The notes: generated by a model from the sequence alone, not told the origin. Shown: positions 1 to 8,853, counted from the first letter of the stretch. The stretch: DNA of 64,000 nt from Microbacterium sp. CFH 31415 (GCF_022538185.1 NZ_JAKYXC010000002.1:558001-622000), one strand, 5' to 3'. Translations and numbers: made by a program.

Positions 1-12
1 GAGTGATCTCAC
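1..12 (-). CDS. mraY: MraY start (partial, cut by window edge)
   Basis: Only the first four codons are visible (GTG, then R-S-L). The GTG overlaps the murF stop as GTGA, the usual 4-nt coupling inside dcw operons. Known MraY proteins of this family begin M-R-S-L, and mraY normally follows murF. The enzyme transfers phospho-MurNAc-pentapeptide to undecaprenyl phosphate in the membrane. The call rests on four residues plus gene order, so it is an inference. Confidence 0.6.
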
Positions 13-1424
13 GAGAACGATTCTCCCAGACGATCGCCGAGGAACCGCAGACCCGCCGAGTTCGACGACTTCACCAGAACCCGGTCGCCGTCGCGCAGCT
101 CGCCCTTCAGGTACTCGAACGCCTCGTCGGCGGTCTCGAAGAAGACGGCCTCGGCGTCCCACGATCCCTGCGCGACGGCTTCGAGGTACATGCGACGGGC
201 GTCCTGGCCGACCACGACGATCCGTTTGATCCCCAGGCGCACCGCGAGCAGGCCGACGCGGTCGTGCTCCTCCTCGGCGTGCTCGCCGAGTTCGCTCATG
301 GCGCCGAGCACGGCCACGGTGCGCTCGCCGGGGCCGGTGATCTGCGCGAGCGTCCGCAGTGCGGCGGCCATCGAGTCGGGGCTGGCGTTGTAGGCGTCGT
401 TGATGATGCGCACGCGGTCGGACCCGAGCGGCTGCATGCGCCAGCGCTCCGCGATCTCGACGGTCTCGAGCCGGGTGACGCAGTCCTCCAGCGAGACGCC
501 CAGCGCCGTCGCTGCGGCGATGGCAGCCAGCGCGTTCATCACGTGATGCTCACCGAGCACACGCAGCTTCAGGGGCGCGGTCACGCCGCCGGCGGTGACC
601 TGGAACGAGGTTCCGGATGCCGTCACCACCACGTCGTCCGCGCGCACCTGCGCGTCGGGCCCGCGGCCGAACCAGAGCACGTCGACGCCGCGCTCGGCGG
701 CGATCTTCGCCATCGCGGCCACACGGGCGTCGTCGGCGTTGAGCACCGCCAGCCCGCCGGGGCGGATGGAGCGCACGAGCTCGGACTTCGCCAGGAAGGT
801 CGCCTCGATGCCCCCGAATCCGCCTGCGTGTGCCATGCCGACCATGAGCACGATGCCGATGTCGGGCTCGACGAGACCGGCGAGCCGGGCGATCTCGCCG
901 GGAGCGCTCGCGCCGAACTCGCTCACGAGGTACTTCGTGTCTCCGGTCACGCGCAGCATCGTCAGCGGAGCGCCGACCTCGTTGTTGAACGACGCCTTGG
1001 GCGACACCGTCTCACCCTCGCCCTCCAGGATGCGGGCGAGGAGGTTCTTGGTGGTCGTCTTCCCGTTCGAGCCGGTGATCCCCACGGCCCGCAGCGCGCC
1101 GCGGTCGCGGACCTGCGCGACGACCGTCCGGGCCAGGTCGGCCAGCGCGTCCACCGCGGAGGGCACCACGATCTGCGTCAGGGTCGCCCCTTCGACGGGG
1201 TGCTCCACGATGGCGACGGATGCGCCCGCCTCGGCCGCGGCGCCGACGAACAGATGCCCGTCGGTCTCCTCCCCCGGTTTGGCGACGAAGATGTCTCCGC
1301 GGGCGATCAGGCGGGAGTCGGTGTCGACGGTGCCCGACACGACGGTCTCGAACGAGTCCCCGTCCGCGAGGACGGCCTGACCCCGGACGGCACGGGCGAG
1401 CTGGGCGATGGTGAGGGGGATCAT
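9..1424 (-). CDS. murF: UDP-N-acetylmuramoyl-tripeptide--D-alanyl-D-alanine ligase
   Basis: Cytoplasmic ligase that adds D-Ala-D-Ala to UDP-MurNAc-tripeptide with ATP, the last soluble step of peptidoglycan precursor synthesis. The 471-residue length is normal for MurF. The Mur ligase ATP loop GITGSNGKTTT lies at about residues 115-125, followed by the family motif SFNNEVGAPLT and, in the C-terminal half, NDAYNASPDSM, which is diagnostic for MurF. The ATG at 1424 begins MIPLTIAQLA, a typical MurF N-terminus. It lies 25 nt after ftsI and overlaps mraY by 4 nt, so it is cotranscribed in the dcw operon. Confidence 0.97.
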   Translation of the reverse strand: MIPLTIAQLARAVRGQAVLADGDSFETVVSGTVDTDSRLIARGDIFVAKPGEETDGHLFVGAAAEAGASVAIVEHPVEGATLTQIVVPSAVDALADLARTVVAQVRDRGALRAVGITGSNGKTTTKNLLARILEGEGETVSPKASFNNEVGAPLTMLRVTGDTKYLVSEFGASAPGEIARLAGLVEPDIGIVLMVGMAHAGGFGGIEATFLAKSELVRSIRPGGLAVLNADDARVAAMAKIAAERGVDVLWFGRGPDAQVRADDVVVTASGTSFQVTAGGVTAPLKLRVLGEHHVMNALAAIAAATALGVSLEDCVTRLETVEIAERWRMQPLGSDRVRIINDAYNASPDSMAAALRTLAQITGPGERTVAVLGAMSELGEHAEEEHDRVGLLAVRLGIKRIVVVGQDARRMYLEAVAQGSWDAEAVFFETADEAFEYLKGELRDGDRVLVKSSNSAGLRFLGDRLGESFS

Positions 1425-1449
1425 GTGGTCTCCGGCCGGATCGGAAGCG

Positions 1450-3231
1450 TCACCCGAACTTGGGCAAAAGCTTCGGCGCCGTCGTCGAGGGCATGACGCG
1501 ATAGGTCTTGAGAACCTGGGTCATCGCCTTCTGGAACGCGGTCGCGTTGGCCGCAGACGATGTTACCTTTTTGGGCTCGTCGAGCGTGACGACGACGACG
1601 TACTCGGGGTCGTCGGCGGGCGCGAATCCCACCATCGTCGTGTAGTAGACGCCCGCCTTGTAGCCGCCCTTGCCGTCCGACTTCTCACCGGTTCCGGTCT
1701 TGCCTCCGATGCGGTAGCCGGGGATCTCGACCGCCTTGGCGTACGGTGCCTGCAGGAACACGTTCTCGAGCATCGCGCGCACCTGCGCGGAGGTCGACTC
1801 GCTGACCACGCGGGTCGGCTCGGGAAGCTCGGGCTCGACCACCGTGCCGTCCGCCGTGGTGCAGGACTCGATCAGCGACAGCGGCATGCGCAGCCCGCCG
1901 TTGGCGATCGCGCCGTAGGCGCCGGCGAGCTCCGGCATCGTCGTGGTGAGGCCCTGGCCGAACGACGTGTTGTAGGTCGTCTGCGCGCCCCACTCTTCGA
2001 CCGGGTGGATGTCGCCGGACTCCTCGCCGCTGAACTGCACGGCCGATCCAGACCCGATGCCGAACTTCTTGAAGTACTCGTAGCGCGTCGAGGACGGCAC
2101 CCGCTCGCTGAACTTCGAGATGCCGGCGTTCGACGAGTCGATCAGCACACCCGCCAGCGTGTACGTGTACGCCGGATGCTGGAACGCGTCGCGCACACGC
2201 GCCCCACCGGGGAAGTTCTCGAGGCTCGACGCCACGACGGTCGAGGCCGGCGTCTGCCCACCGGCGTCGATGACTGTCGCTGCGGTCAGCGCCTTGAACG
2301 TCGAGCCGGGCTCGAACGTGCCCTCGAAGATCTTGCTGCCTCGGACTCCCTCGACGGCGCCGGGCTCGTTGGGGTCGGCGGTGGGGTACTCGGCCGCGGC
2401 GCGGATCTTCCCGGTCGACGTCTCGACGACGAGGATGGCCCCGCGCTCGGCCCGCATGTCCTGCACCTGCTCGCCGATCAGCTGCTGCAGGTACCACTGC
2501 AGATCGCGGTGGATGGTCAGCTCGAGCGTGCCGCCGTCGACGGCATCCTGCTGCACCTTCGTGCCCGGGATGATGACGCCGTCCTTGCCCTTCTGATAGG
2601 CGCGCTTTCCGTTGGTGGCCGTGAGGCAGTCGTCGTACGACTTCTCGAGCCCTTCGAGCGCGTCGCCGTCGGTGCCGACGAAGCCCACGAGGTTGCCCGC
2701 GACCGCTCCGTCGGGGTAGGCGCGCGCCGGGTGCTGGAGGCACACGATGTAGGGCGTGCCCAGGTCCGCGAGTGCTCGGAACTGCTCGGTCGACACCCCG
2801 CGCTCCAGCTCGGCGTACCGGCTCCCCGGGTCGGCGGCGAGGGCGGCGCCGACGATCTCGCGCACGGCGTCGGGAGTCGTCTCGAGGATCTCGGCGACAT
2901 CGTCCGACACCTCGGCCCAGAGCCGGGAGTCCGACTTCTCGTCGAGCACCTGCGCGTCGATCTGCGTGATGAGCAGCGGGTCGAGCTGGCAGTCGTACTC
3001 CAGGATGCTGCCCGCCAGCGTCTGCCCGGTCTCGTCGACGATCTGCCCGCGCGTGCCGTAGAGCGTCTGCGAGCCGCGCAGCGCGATCTCCAGCGAGTCG
3101 GCGACGTGCTCGTCGGCGTTGACGACCTGGATGTCGACGAGTCGCACCATGAAGCCGGCGAGGACCGCGAGGACGACGGCCAGTGCGACGACGGTCCGGC
3201 GGCGCGGGCTGCGGGTGCTGCGTGTCGTCAT
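1450..3231 (-). CDS. ftsI: Septal peptidoglycan transpeptidase FtsI (class B PBP3)
   Basis: Class B penicillin-binding protein that cross-links septal peptidoglycan with FtsW in the divisome. The 593-residue protein has a short basic N-terminus, one transmembrane helix at about 12-31, a PBP dimer/pedestal region, and a transpeptidase domain with SxxK (S310-T-F-K), SxN (S366-S-N) and KTG (511-513). There are no PASTA repeats at the C-terminus, as usual for actinobacterial FtsI. It follows ftsL after 4 nt and precedes murF, the standard dcw order. Confidence 0.96.
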   Translation of the reverse strand: MTTRSTRSPRRRTVVALAVVLAVLAGFMVRLVDIQVVNADEHVADSLEIALRGSQTLYGTRGQIVDETGQTLAGSILEYDCQLDPLLITQIDAQVLDEKSDSRLWAEVSDDVAEILETTPDAVREIVGAALAADPGSRYAELERGVSTEQFRALADLGTPYIVCLQHPARAYPDGAVAGNLVGFVGTDGDALEGLEKSYDDCLTATNGKRAYQKGKDGVIIPGTKVQQDAVDGGTLELTIHRDLQWYLQQLIGEQVQDMRAERGAILVVETSTGKIRAAAEYPTADPNEPGAVEGVRGSKIFEGTFEPGSTFKALTAATVIDAGGQTPASTVVASSLENFPGGARVRDAFQHPAYTYTLAGVLIDSSNAGISKFSERVPSSTRYEYFKKFGIGSGSAVQFSGEESGDIHPVEEWGAQTTYNTSFGQGLTTTMPELAGAYGAIANGGLRMPLSLIESCTTADGTVVEPELPEPTRVVSESTSAQVRAMLENVFLQAPYAKAVEIPGYRIGGKTGTGEKSDGKGGYKAGVYYTTMVGFAPADDPEYVVVVTLDEPKKVTSSAANATAFQKAMTQVLKTYRVMPSTTAPKLLPKFG

Positions 3232-3235
3232 GGAA

Positions 3236-3850
3236 TCAGTGTGTGCTCGGCGTGGGGAGTCCGTCGGTGACGGGAGGCGGAGTGTTGCCGACTCCGCCGT
3301 CGCCGGCTCCCGTGCCGGCGTCGACCGGAACCACCGGCTTTCCGCCGATCGTCGCGTCCGGCTCCGTCACGAGCGGCGTGTCGGTGATGAGGGCGTTCGG
3401 CACCGCACCACGGCCGATCGCGTCGACCGACGAGGATCCGAGTGAGATCTCTCCCGCCCCCAGGAGCGCACCGTCGCTGAGCCGGAGGTAGCTGGGCGAC
3501 TCGTCGATCACCATGCCCAGCGCGGCCGCGTTGGCCGCGAGGTACTGCGGCGAGCTGAGACCCGCGACGTCGTCGTAGAGGATCTGCTTCTCGTAGGTCA
3601 GGTCGCGCTGCTGCTGCGTGAGCGTGGACAGCTCGTAGGAGCTCTGGGTCGTCATGATCGACAGCACCATCTGCGCACCGGCGATGAGGAAGGCGCCGAG
3701 CACCGCGACGACGCCGTAGAGCAGCTTCGGACGACGGCGGCGCGCCGGTGCCTCGACGACGCGCAGCCGGCGATCGGGCCGCCCGCCGCGTTCGGGGGTG
3801 ATCGCCGGCGCGGTCGCGGCGACGGTGGCCAGTGCGGTGGCGGTGCTCAT
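3236..3850 (-). CDS. ftsL: FtsL-like septum formation protein
   Basis: Small bitopic divisome protein that would pair with FtsQ/DivIC-type partners and activate FtsWI. The 204-residue protein has a basic N-terminal tail, one transmembrane helix at about 43-66, a short predicted coiled coil (about 67-98), and a Gly/Pro/Thr-rich tail that is probably disordered. Sequence conservation in this family is low, so position decides the call: it lies between rsmH (4-nt overlap, ATGA) and ftsI (4-nt gap). The C-terminal extension is longer than in Escherichia coli FtsL, as is common in Actinobacteria. Confidence 0.85.
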   Translation of the reverse strand: MSTATALATVAATAPAITPERGGRPDRRLRVVEAPARRRRPKLLYGVVAVLGAFLIAGAQMVLSIMTTQSSYELSTLTQQQRDLTYEKQILYDDVAGLSSPQYLAANAAALGMVIDESPSYLRLSDGALLGAGEISLGSSSVDAIGRGAVPNALITDTPLVTEPDATIGGKPVVPVDAGTGAGDGGVGNTPPPVTDGLPTPSTH

Positions 3851-4800
3851 ACGTCCTCCCGCACCCGCTCGGCCGCGCGCAGGCGCACGGGGGTGGCACG
3901 CGGGTTGACCGCGCGTTCTTCGTCTGATGCCAGTTCGGCACCCTTGACGAGGAGCTTGAATTTGGGTGCGTGCTCGGGCAGTTCGACCGGCAGCCCCGAG
4001 GGCGCGGTGGAGGCCGAGGCCTCGGCCAGAGCTCGCTTGACCAGGCGGTCCTCGAGCGACTGGTACGACAGCACGACGATGCGGCCGCCCACCGGCAGCG
4101 TGCTCAGGGCCGCCGGGATCGCGCGCTCGAGCACCGACAGCTCGCGGTTCACCTCGATGCGCAGGGCCTGGAACACCCGCTTGGCCGGGTGGCCGGTCCG
4201 CTGAGCCGCGTACGGCGTGGCTGCGACGAGGATCTCCACCAGACGACCGGAGCGCTCGATCGGCGCTTCGGCGCGCGCGGCGATGATCGCGCGGGCGTAG
4301 CGACCGGCGAGCTTCTCTTCGCCGTAGCGCTCGAAGATGCGTCGCAGGTCGCCCTCGCCGTAGGTCGCGAGGATGTCGGCAGCCGTCGTGCCGGCGGACT
4401 GGTCCATGCGCATGTCGAGAGGGGCGTCCTGCGAGTAGGCGAAGCCGCGGTCTGCGACGTCGAGCTGCAGCGACGAGACGCCGAGGTCGAACAGGATGCC
4501 GTCTGCCGCGGCGTAGCCCGATGAAGCGACGGCGTCGGCGATGCCGTCGTAGACCGTGTGCACGAGCGTGACGCGGTCGCCGAAGCGCGCCAGGCGCTCG
4601 CCGGCGATGCGCAGAGCGTCGGTGTCGCGGTCGAGGCCGACGAGACGGATGCCCGGAAAACGCTCGAGGAAGGCCTCGGAGTGGCCGCCCATGCCGAGCG
4701 TCGCATCGACGAACACGGCGCCGTCGCGCTGGAGCGCGGGGGCGAGCAGCTCGGCGCAGCGCTCGAGAAGGACCGGGGTGTGGATGTCACGGAGGTTCAT
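3847..4800 (-). CDS. rsmH: 16S rRNA (cytosine(1402)-N(4))-methyltransferase
   Basis: Methylates C1402 of 16S rRNA at N4 using S-adenosylmethionine. The N-terminus [10 protein letters not shown] is typical, and the SAM-binding motif [14 protein letters not shown] follows near residue 30. The usual MraW inserted domain and the C-terminal [14 protein letters not shown] stretch are present. I chose the ATG at 4800 (about 317 aa) because family members start here. An in-frame ATG at 4836 has a plausible GGAG upstream and would add 12 residues. Second gene of the dcw operon, overlapping ftsL by 4 nt. Confidence 0.95.
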   Translation of the reverse strand: MNLRDIHTPVLLERCAELLAPALQRDGAVFVDATLGMGGHSEAFLERFPGIRLVGLDRDTDALRIAGERLARFGDRVTLVHTVYDGIADAVASSGYAAADGILFDLGVSSLQLDVADRGFAYSQDAPLDMRMDQSAGTTAADILATYGEGDLRRIFERYGEEKLAGRYARAIIAARAEAPIERSGRLVEILVAATPYAAQRTGHPAKRVFQALRIEVNRELSVLERAIPAALSTLPVGGRIVVLSYQSLEDRLVKRALAEASASTAPSGLPVELPEHAPKFKLLVKGAELASDEERAVNPRATPVRLRAAERVREDV

Positions 4801-4904
4801 ATCGTGCGGGCCATGCCCCTCGGTCCTGATCCCCATCCGCTCCGACCTGCCACCGGGGAAGTGATGTCAGGGCACGAGCAGCTGGGAGTCAGGACCGAGG
4901 GCTC

Positions 4905-5336
4905 TCAGAAGAGGCCCGGAATCACCTCCTGCTCCAGCTCGGCATAGCTCTCTTCGTTCGCGTCGGCGTAGGCGTTCCACGCGTCGGCGTTCCAGATCTC
5001 GGCATGGGCGCCCACGCCGGTGACGACGAGGTCGCGCTCCAGGCCTGCATAGGCGCGCAGCGGAGGGGGGATCGTGATGCGGTTCTGGCTGTCGGGCTTC
5101 TCGGCGCTCGCGCCGGAGAGGAACATGCGCAGGAAGTCCCGCGCCTGCTTGTTGGCGAGCGGCGCCTCGCGGATGCGCTCGTGCACCCGCTCGAACTCCT
5201 GCGTGCTGAAGACATACAGGCAGCGGTCCTGTCCGCGAGTCACCACGACGCCTCCACCGAGGTCGTCGCGGAACTTCGCGGGAAGGATGACGCGTCCTTT
5301 GTCATCGAGCTTGGGAGAGTGCGTGCCCAACAGCAT
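4905..5336 (-). CDS. mraZ: Transcriptional regulator MraZ
   Basis: Ring-forming AbrB-like DNA-binding protein that represses its own dcw operon in the bacteria where it has been tested. The 143 residues contain two SpoVT/AbrB-like MraZ repeats: the first begins [20 protein letters not shown] and the second contains [10 protein letters not shown]. It is the first gene of the cluster, 104 nt before rsmH, and its promoter carries a clear MraZ box (5379-5406), so autoregulation of division and cell-wall genes is likely. Confidence 0.97.
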   Translation of the reverse strand: MLLGTHSPKLDDKGRVILPAKFRDDLGGGVVVTRGQDRCLYVFSTQEFERVHERIREAPLANKQARDFLRMFLSGASAEKPDSQNRITIPPPLRAYAGLERDLVVTGVGAHAEIWNADAWNAYADANEESYAELEQEVIPGLF

Positions 5337-5378
5337 CGGCTCATCACTCCCCCTTCATCCCGGCCCCCCTGGGTGTAC

Positions 5379-5410
5379 GCCACTTTACTCCACTTCCCTC
5401 CACTTTGTCA
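5379..5410 (-). promoter_or_regulatory. mraZ promoter overlapped by a three-copy MraZ box
   Basis: On the minus strand three copies of AAGTGG recur with an exact 10-bp period (AAGTGGAGGG, AAGTGGAGTA, AAGTGG). The period matches known MraZ operators, which are direct TGGGN-type repeats 10 bp apart. A promoter overlaps them: -35 TGACAA (5405-5410), 17-bp spacer, -10 TAAAGT (5382-5387). MraZ bound to the repeats would cover the promoter. Seen in sequence; the regulatory role is inferred from known MraZ systems. Confidence 0.88.
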
Positions 5411-5473
5411 CTGGTTCATCGCGCGACACTCCACCGCGCCGCCATTCGGCGCGCGATGACGCGGTTTCCGGGC

Positions 5474-5505
5474 AAAGAAAAAGCACCGACCCGAAGGTCG
5501 GTGCT
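5474..5505 (-). terminator. Intrinsic terminator after the DUF3040 gene
   Basis: A perfect 10-bp stem (5482-5491 with 5496-5505, loop CGAA on the plus strand) is followed on the minus strand by a T-rich run. It sits between the DUF3040 stop and the mraZ promoter and isolates the dcw operon from upstream transcription. Confidence 0.9.
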
Positions 5506-5534
5506 CGTCTCCCGTCGTCAGCGGGCGGGGCGGG

Positions 5535-5900
5535 TCAGCGCCCCTCTTGACGCCTGTCCCAGCGGTTGTTCATGCGATCCATGAAGGACGACCCCTGGCG
5601 GGCGGTCGCCGGCTTCTCGGGCTGGACACGCACGCGGCCTGCGCCGCGCGTGGGAGTCACAGCGAGCAGGACCCCCGCCAGCATGACCACGAACCCGATC
5701 ACCCCGACCACGATGAGCTGCTGCGAGACGCCGACGATGAGTCCGCCGAGGCCGAGGAGCACGAGGATCGTCCCGTAGACGATGTTGCGGTAGCTGAGGC
5801 TGCGTCCGTCACTGGGCGCGCTGACGACGTCTGCGTCGTTGCGCATCAGATGGCGTTCCATCTCGTCGAGCAGACGCTGCTCCTGTTCGGAGAGTGGCAT
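5535..5900 (-). CDS. DUF3040 domain membrane protein
   Basis: Small inner-membrane protein of unknown function, found next to mraZ in many Actinobacteria (Rv2169c type). The 121 residues begin MPLSEQEQRLLDEMERHL, the signature of DUF3040, followed by two adjacent transmembrane helices at about 40-83 and a basic Arg-rich cytoplasmic tail. The ATG at 5900 has a good ribosome site (AGAGGGGG, 5-6 nt upstream). A minus-strand -10 box TAGAAT lies at 5930-5935. A strong terminator follows. Confidence 0.9.
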   Translation of the reverse strand: MPLSEQEQRLLDEMERHLMRNDADVVSAPSDGRSLSYRNIVYGTILVLLGLGGLIVGVSQQLIVVGVIGFVVMLAGVLLAVTPTRGAGRVRVQPEKPATARQGSSFMDRMNNRWDRRQEGR

Positions 5901-5929
5901 GCATCCCCCTCTTTAGCTCGCTTGCACCG

Positions 5930-5958
5930 ATTCTACGCGTGCCGTAGATCACTAGGCT
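5930..5958. promoter_or_regulatory. Divergent -10 boxes (DUF3040 gene / polyprenyl synthase)
   Basis: Minus-strand -10 TAGAAT at 5930-5935 serves the DUF3040 gene with a leader of about 25 nt. Plus-strand -10 TAGGCT at 5953-5958 ends six bases before the GTG of the polyprenyl synthase, so that transcript would begin at the start codon (leaderless). No clear -35 is seen for either. Confidence 0.6.
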
Positions 5959-5964
5959 AGGCCC

Positions 5965-7059
5965 GTGTCAGCCTCTCCAGATCCTGTCGAAGCCATTTCC
6001 CAGCGTCTGGACATCTTCGTCACGGCTCAACGGCTCCACGCGGCCGACCTCGGCGCCGAGGCGGCATCCTTCGTGGAGGCGGCCGCTGCGACCGTCGAGG
6101 GCGGCAAGCGCCTGCGCGGCCGCTTCTGCGTCGCCGGGTGGAGGGCGGTGGAGGAGGCATCGCGCCCCGCCCCCACTCTGCCCGCCGAGGTCGTCACCGC
6201 CGCCGCCGCGCTCGAGGTGTTCCACGCCGCAGCCCTCGTGCACGACGACGTGATCGACAACTCAGACACCCGCCGGGGCCGCCCCGCCGCGCACCGCGCC
6301 CTCGAGGCGTCGCACCGCGACGCCCGCTGGGCGGGAGATGCCGCGGCCTTCGGTCGCTCGGCAGCCGTGCTCCTCGGCGATCTGCTCGTGGCCTGGAGCG
6401 ACGACCTCTTCGAAGAGGGACTCGCCATCTCCCTCGTGGCACGGGCGTCGGCCGCGCGAGCGGAATACGCCACGATGCGCCGCGAGGTCACGATCGGGCA
6501 GTTCCTCGACATAGCCGAGGAATCCGCCTTCGTCACCGAGGACGACGACCGTCACGCCGACCGCGCGCTGCGGGTGGCGTCGCTCAAGTCTGCGCGCTAC
6601 AGCATCCAGCAGCCGCTCGTGATCGGCGCGGCGCTGGCCGGAGCGGATGCCGCGCAGGTCGCCGCTCTCGCCGCGTTCGGGCATCCGCTCGGCATGGCGT
6701 TCCAGCTGCGGGACGACGTGCTGGGCGTGTTCGGCGACGAGCGCGAGACCGGCAAGCCGTCGGGCGACGATCTCCGCGAGGGGAAGCGCACAGTGCTCAT
6801 CGCGTACGCACGCGAGTCGCTCGCCCCGCCGGCCCGGCGCATCGTCGACGAGCTCGTCGGCGACCGGGCCCTGGACGCGGCGCAGATCGCGTCACTGCAG
6901 CGCACCATCGTCGAATCGGGCGCGCTCGAACGCGTCGAGAGCCTGATCGCCGCGTATGCGCGCGAGGCGGAGCGCTCCCTCTCGGGGGCACGGCTGGGCA
7001 ATGCCGCCGTGGGCGAGCTGCGCGACCTCGCACGGGCCGCGACAGTCCGCGTCACCTGA
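5965..7059 (+). CDS. Trans-isoprenyl diphosphate synthase (IdsA2-like)
   Basis: Polyprenyl synthetase that condenses isopentenyl diphosphate with allylic diphosphates to give a geranylgeranyl- or longer-chain product. The 364 residues carry the first Asp-rich motif H-D-D-V-I-D-N at 93-99 with D-T-R-R-G just after it, and the second motif L-R-D-D-V-L-G-V-F-G-D in the C-terminal half. The GTG at 5965 is set by the -10 TAGGCT six bases upstream and by the lack of a ribosome site. In mycobacteria idsA2 lies in the same neighbourhood near pknL. Product chain length cannot be read from sequence. Confidence 0.93.
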   Translation: MSASPDPVEAISQRLDIFVTAQRLHAADLGAEAASFVEAAAATVEGGKRLRGRFCVAGWRAVEEASRPAPTLPAEVVTAAAALEVFHAAALVHDDVIDNSDTRRGRPAAHRALEASHRDARWAGDAAAFGRSAAVLLGDLLVAWSDDLFEEGLAISLVARASAARAEYATMRREVTIGQFLDIAEESAFVTEDDDRHADRALRVASLKSARYSIQQPLVIGAALAGADAAQVAALAAFGHPLGMAFQLRDDVLGVFGDERETGKPSGDDLREGKRTVLIAYARESLAPPARRIVDELVGDRALDAAQIASLQRTIVESGALERVESLIAAYAREAERSLSGARLGNAAVGELRDLARAATVRVT

Positions 7060-7068
7060 CGCGGAGTG

Positions 7069-7419
7069 TCAGGCCATCGTCTGGGCGACGCGGCGGACTT
7101 CCGCCTTGCGTCCGGCCCGCAGCGCCTCGATGGGCGGCACCCCGATCGACTCCTCCGGCGTGAGGAGCCAGTCGATGACCTCGTCGTCGGAGAATCCGGC
7201 GTCGTGCAGCACGATCGCCGTGCCACGCAGCGACGCGAGCGGGTGTCCGTCGACGATGAACACGGCGGGCACCTTGAGCGCCCCATCGCGTCGTGAGCCG
7301 ACCAGCTGGGACTCGTCGAGGAAGCGGCGGATGCGGCCGAGCGGTTCGCCCAGCACCTCCACCAGTTCGGGCAGGGTGAGCCATTCGGTCTCGATGCGCG
7401 GGGCGTCGTCAGCGGTCAC
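7069..7419 (-). CDS. Rv2175c-family winged-helix DNA-binding protein
   Basis: DNA-binding protein of the family whose mycobacterial member is phosphorylated by PknL. The core has 116 residues, with an N-terminal MerR-like helix-turn-helix (EWLTLPELVEVLG...RIRRFLDE) and the conserved C-terminal segment AALRAGRKAEVRRVAQ-type. The GTG at 7419 gives the usual family length. An in-frame ATG at 7503 with a better ribosome site (GGAAGGGA) would add 28 residues containing two CxxC pairs; see findings. It lies near a pknL-like kinase, which supports a kinase-substrate pairing. Its targets are unknown. Confidence 0.88.
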   Translation of the reverse strand: MTADDAPRIETEWLTLPELVEVLGEPLGRIRRFLDESQLVGSRRDGALKVPAVFIVDGHPLASLRGTAIVLHDAGFSDDEVIDWLLTPEESIGVPPIEALRAGRKAEVRRVAQTMA

Positions 7420-7476
7420 CCAGCAACTATCGCACTCCTCCGGCGCCCTTCGCACGTCCCGCGCGACCACGCGTGC

Positions 7477-7519
7477 GTCACACCAGTCACATGCAACTCT
7501 CATTTCCCTTCCGTTGACA
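7477..7519. promoter_or_regulatory. Control region of Rv2175c-like and LysM genes
   Basis: Two direct GTCACA hexamers (7477-7482 and 7486-7491) are followed by a consensus TTGACA (7514-7519) pointing to the LysM gene; no good -10 is visible at the right distance. Short inverted segments ACCAGT and ACTGGT flank the region. GTCACA-type repeats resemble sites described for the envelope regulator MtrA, but the 9-bp period here is not the usual one, so this is tentative. Confidence 0.35.
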
Positions 7520-7571
7520 CTGGTTTACATCCGTGACACGGTTCTGGAAGTCCGAAGAGGGGGGAAATCTC

Positions 7572-8795
7572 TTGCGACCTGATACCCGCACCCACCGTGC
7601 CCACGCGCCGAAGGTCCTCTCCGCGGGCGTTCCCGCAGCGATCCTCGGCTCGATCGCCCTTGTCCTGTCAGGCGTCCCCGCCCATGCGCAGGAGAGAGCG
7701 ACAGAAGAGCGGATGCCGCGCCCTCTGCCCCTCCGCGCGCTGCCGGCCGCCGCAGCGGGGCAGGCTGCGACCATCGCCCGGGCCGACACACGAGTCATGG
7801 CCGCGACCCCCAGGACCTACACGGTGAAGCGCGGCGACACAGTCAGCGCGATCGCCGCGCGCTTCGGCCTGCGCACCGTCGACGTGCTCGCGCTCAACGG
7901 CCTGACCTGGAAGTCGACGATCTATCCCGGGCAGGTCCTCATACTGTCGGCCGGCGCGAAGCCGGCACCCGCGAAGCCGGCGCCTGCCAAGAAGGCGAAG
8001 GCCGCGGCATCCGGCACCTACACGGTCAAGCCGGGCGACACCATCAGCGCCATCGCACAGCGGCACGGGGTCTCGACCGCGGCGATGCTGTCTGCCAACA
8101 AGCTGGGCTGGTCGTCGATCATCTATCCCGGCCAGAAGCTCACGGTCCCCGGCATGGTCCGAGCGGCGGCGACGGCGCCCGTGAAAGCGGCACCTCCGAA
8201 GGCTGCCGCGGCACCCGCCCCGTCGTCCGCCCGCAGTCATGTCGTCGCGGCGGGCGAGACCATCAGCGCGATCGCCGCGCGCCACGGCGTCTCTGTCGGC
8301 TCCGTGCTCACCGCCAACCAGCTCGGCATGTCGTCGATCATCTATCCCGGCCAGAAGCTCACTATCCCGGCGAAGGCGGCAGCCACCGGTCTCGACGCCG
8401 CGCAGCAGGAGAACGCGCGGCTCATCATCCGTATCGGCCGTGAGCTCGGCGTCCCCGACCGGGGCATCGCCATCGCCCTCGGCACGGCGATGCAGGAGTC
8501 CTGGATCCGCAACCTGGACTGGGGCGATCGCGACTCGCTCGGCCTCTTCCAGCAGCGCCCCAGCACCGGCTGGGGCACGGCGGCGCAGATCCGCGACCGC
8601 GTGCGGTCGATCAAGGCCTTCTACGGCGGCCCATCCGATCCGAACGGCTCGCGCACCCGCGGCCTGCTCGACATCCCGGGATGGCGGAACATGACGTTCG
8701 CGCAGGCTGCGCAGGCCGTGCAGATCTCTGCGTATCCCGATCGTTACGCTCGATGGGAGAAGCCTGCGTACGCCTGGCTCGCGGCGCTCGGCTAG
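7572..8795 (+). CDS. Secreted triple-LysM protein with lysozyme-like C-terminal domain
   Basis: Exported peptidoglycan-binding protein, probably a cell-wall hydrolase. Starting at TTG 7572, 8 nt after AGAGGGGGG, it has 407 residues: signal peptide to about 39 (A-H-A-Q), LysM domains at about 82-126, 149-193 and 222-266 separated by Ala/Pro/Lys linkers, and a C-terminal domain from about 275 containing A-M-Q-E-S, L-G-L-F-Q-Q-R-P and G-W-G, as in transglycosylase-like folds, with E309 a candidate catalytic residue. An upstream in-frame GTG at 7533 lacks a ribosome site. Neighbouring pknL suggests a shared role in wall growth. Confidence 0.85.
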   Translation: MRPDTRTHRAHAPKVLSAGVPAAILGSIALVLSGVPAHAQERATEERMPRPLPLRALPAAAAGQAATIARADTRVMAATPRTYTVKRGDTVSAIAARFGLRTVDVLALNGLTWKSTIYPGQVLILSAGAKPAPAKPAPAKKAKAAASGTYTVKPGDTISAIAQRHGVSTAAMLSANKLGWSSIIYPGQKLTVPGMVRAAATAPVKAAPPKAAAAPAPSSARSHVVAAGETISAIAARHGVSVGSVLTANQLGMSSIIYPGQKLTIPAKAAATGLDAAQQENARLIIRIGRELGVPDRGIAIALGTAMQESWIRNLDWGDRDSLGLFQQRPSTGWGTAAQIRDRVRSIKAFYGGPSDPNGSRTRGLLDIPGWRNMTFAQAAQAVQISAYPDRYARWEKPAYAWLAALG

Positions 8796-8853
8796 GCCGA
8801 GAACGAACCCCCGCAGGGGTGAGGCGTTCCGCGGGCTCGCAGGTCTGCGTCCG

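Noticed and set aside
3..1496. Long plus-strand open frame (497 codons) across murF
   Set aside because: It is antisense to murF, Arg/His/Gly-rich with no recognisable domain, and arises from GC-rich third positions.
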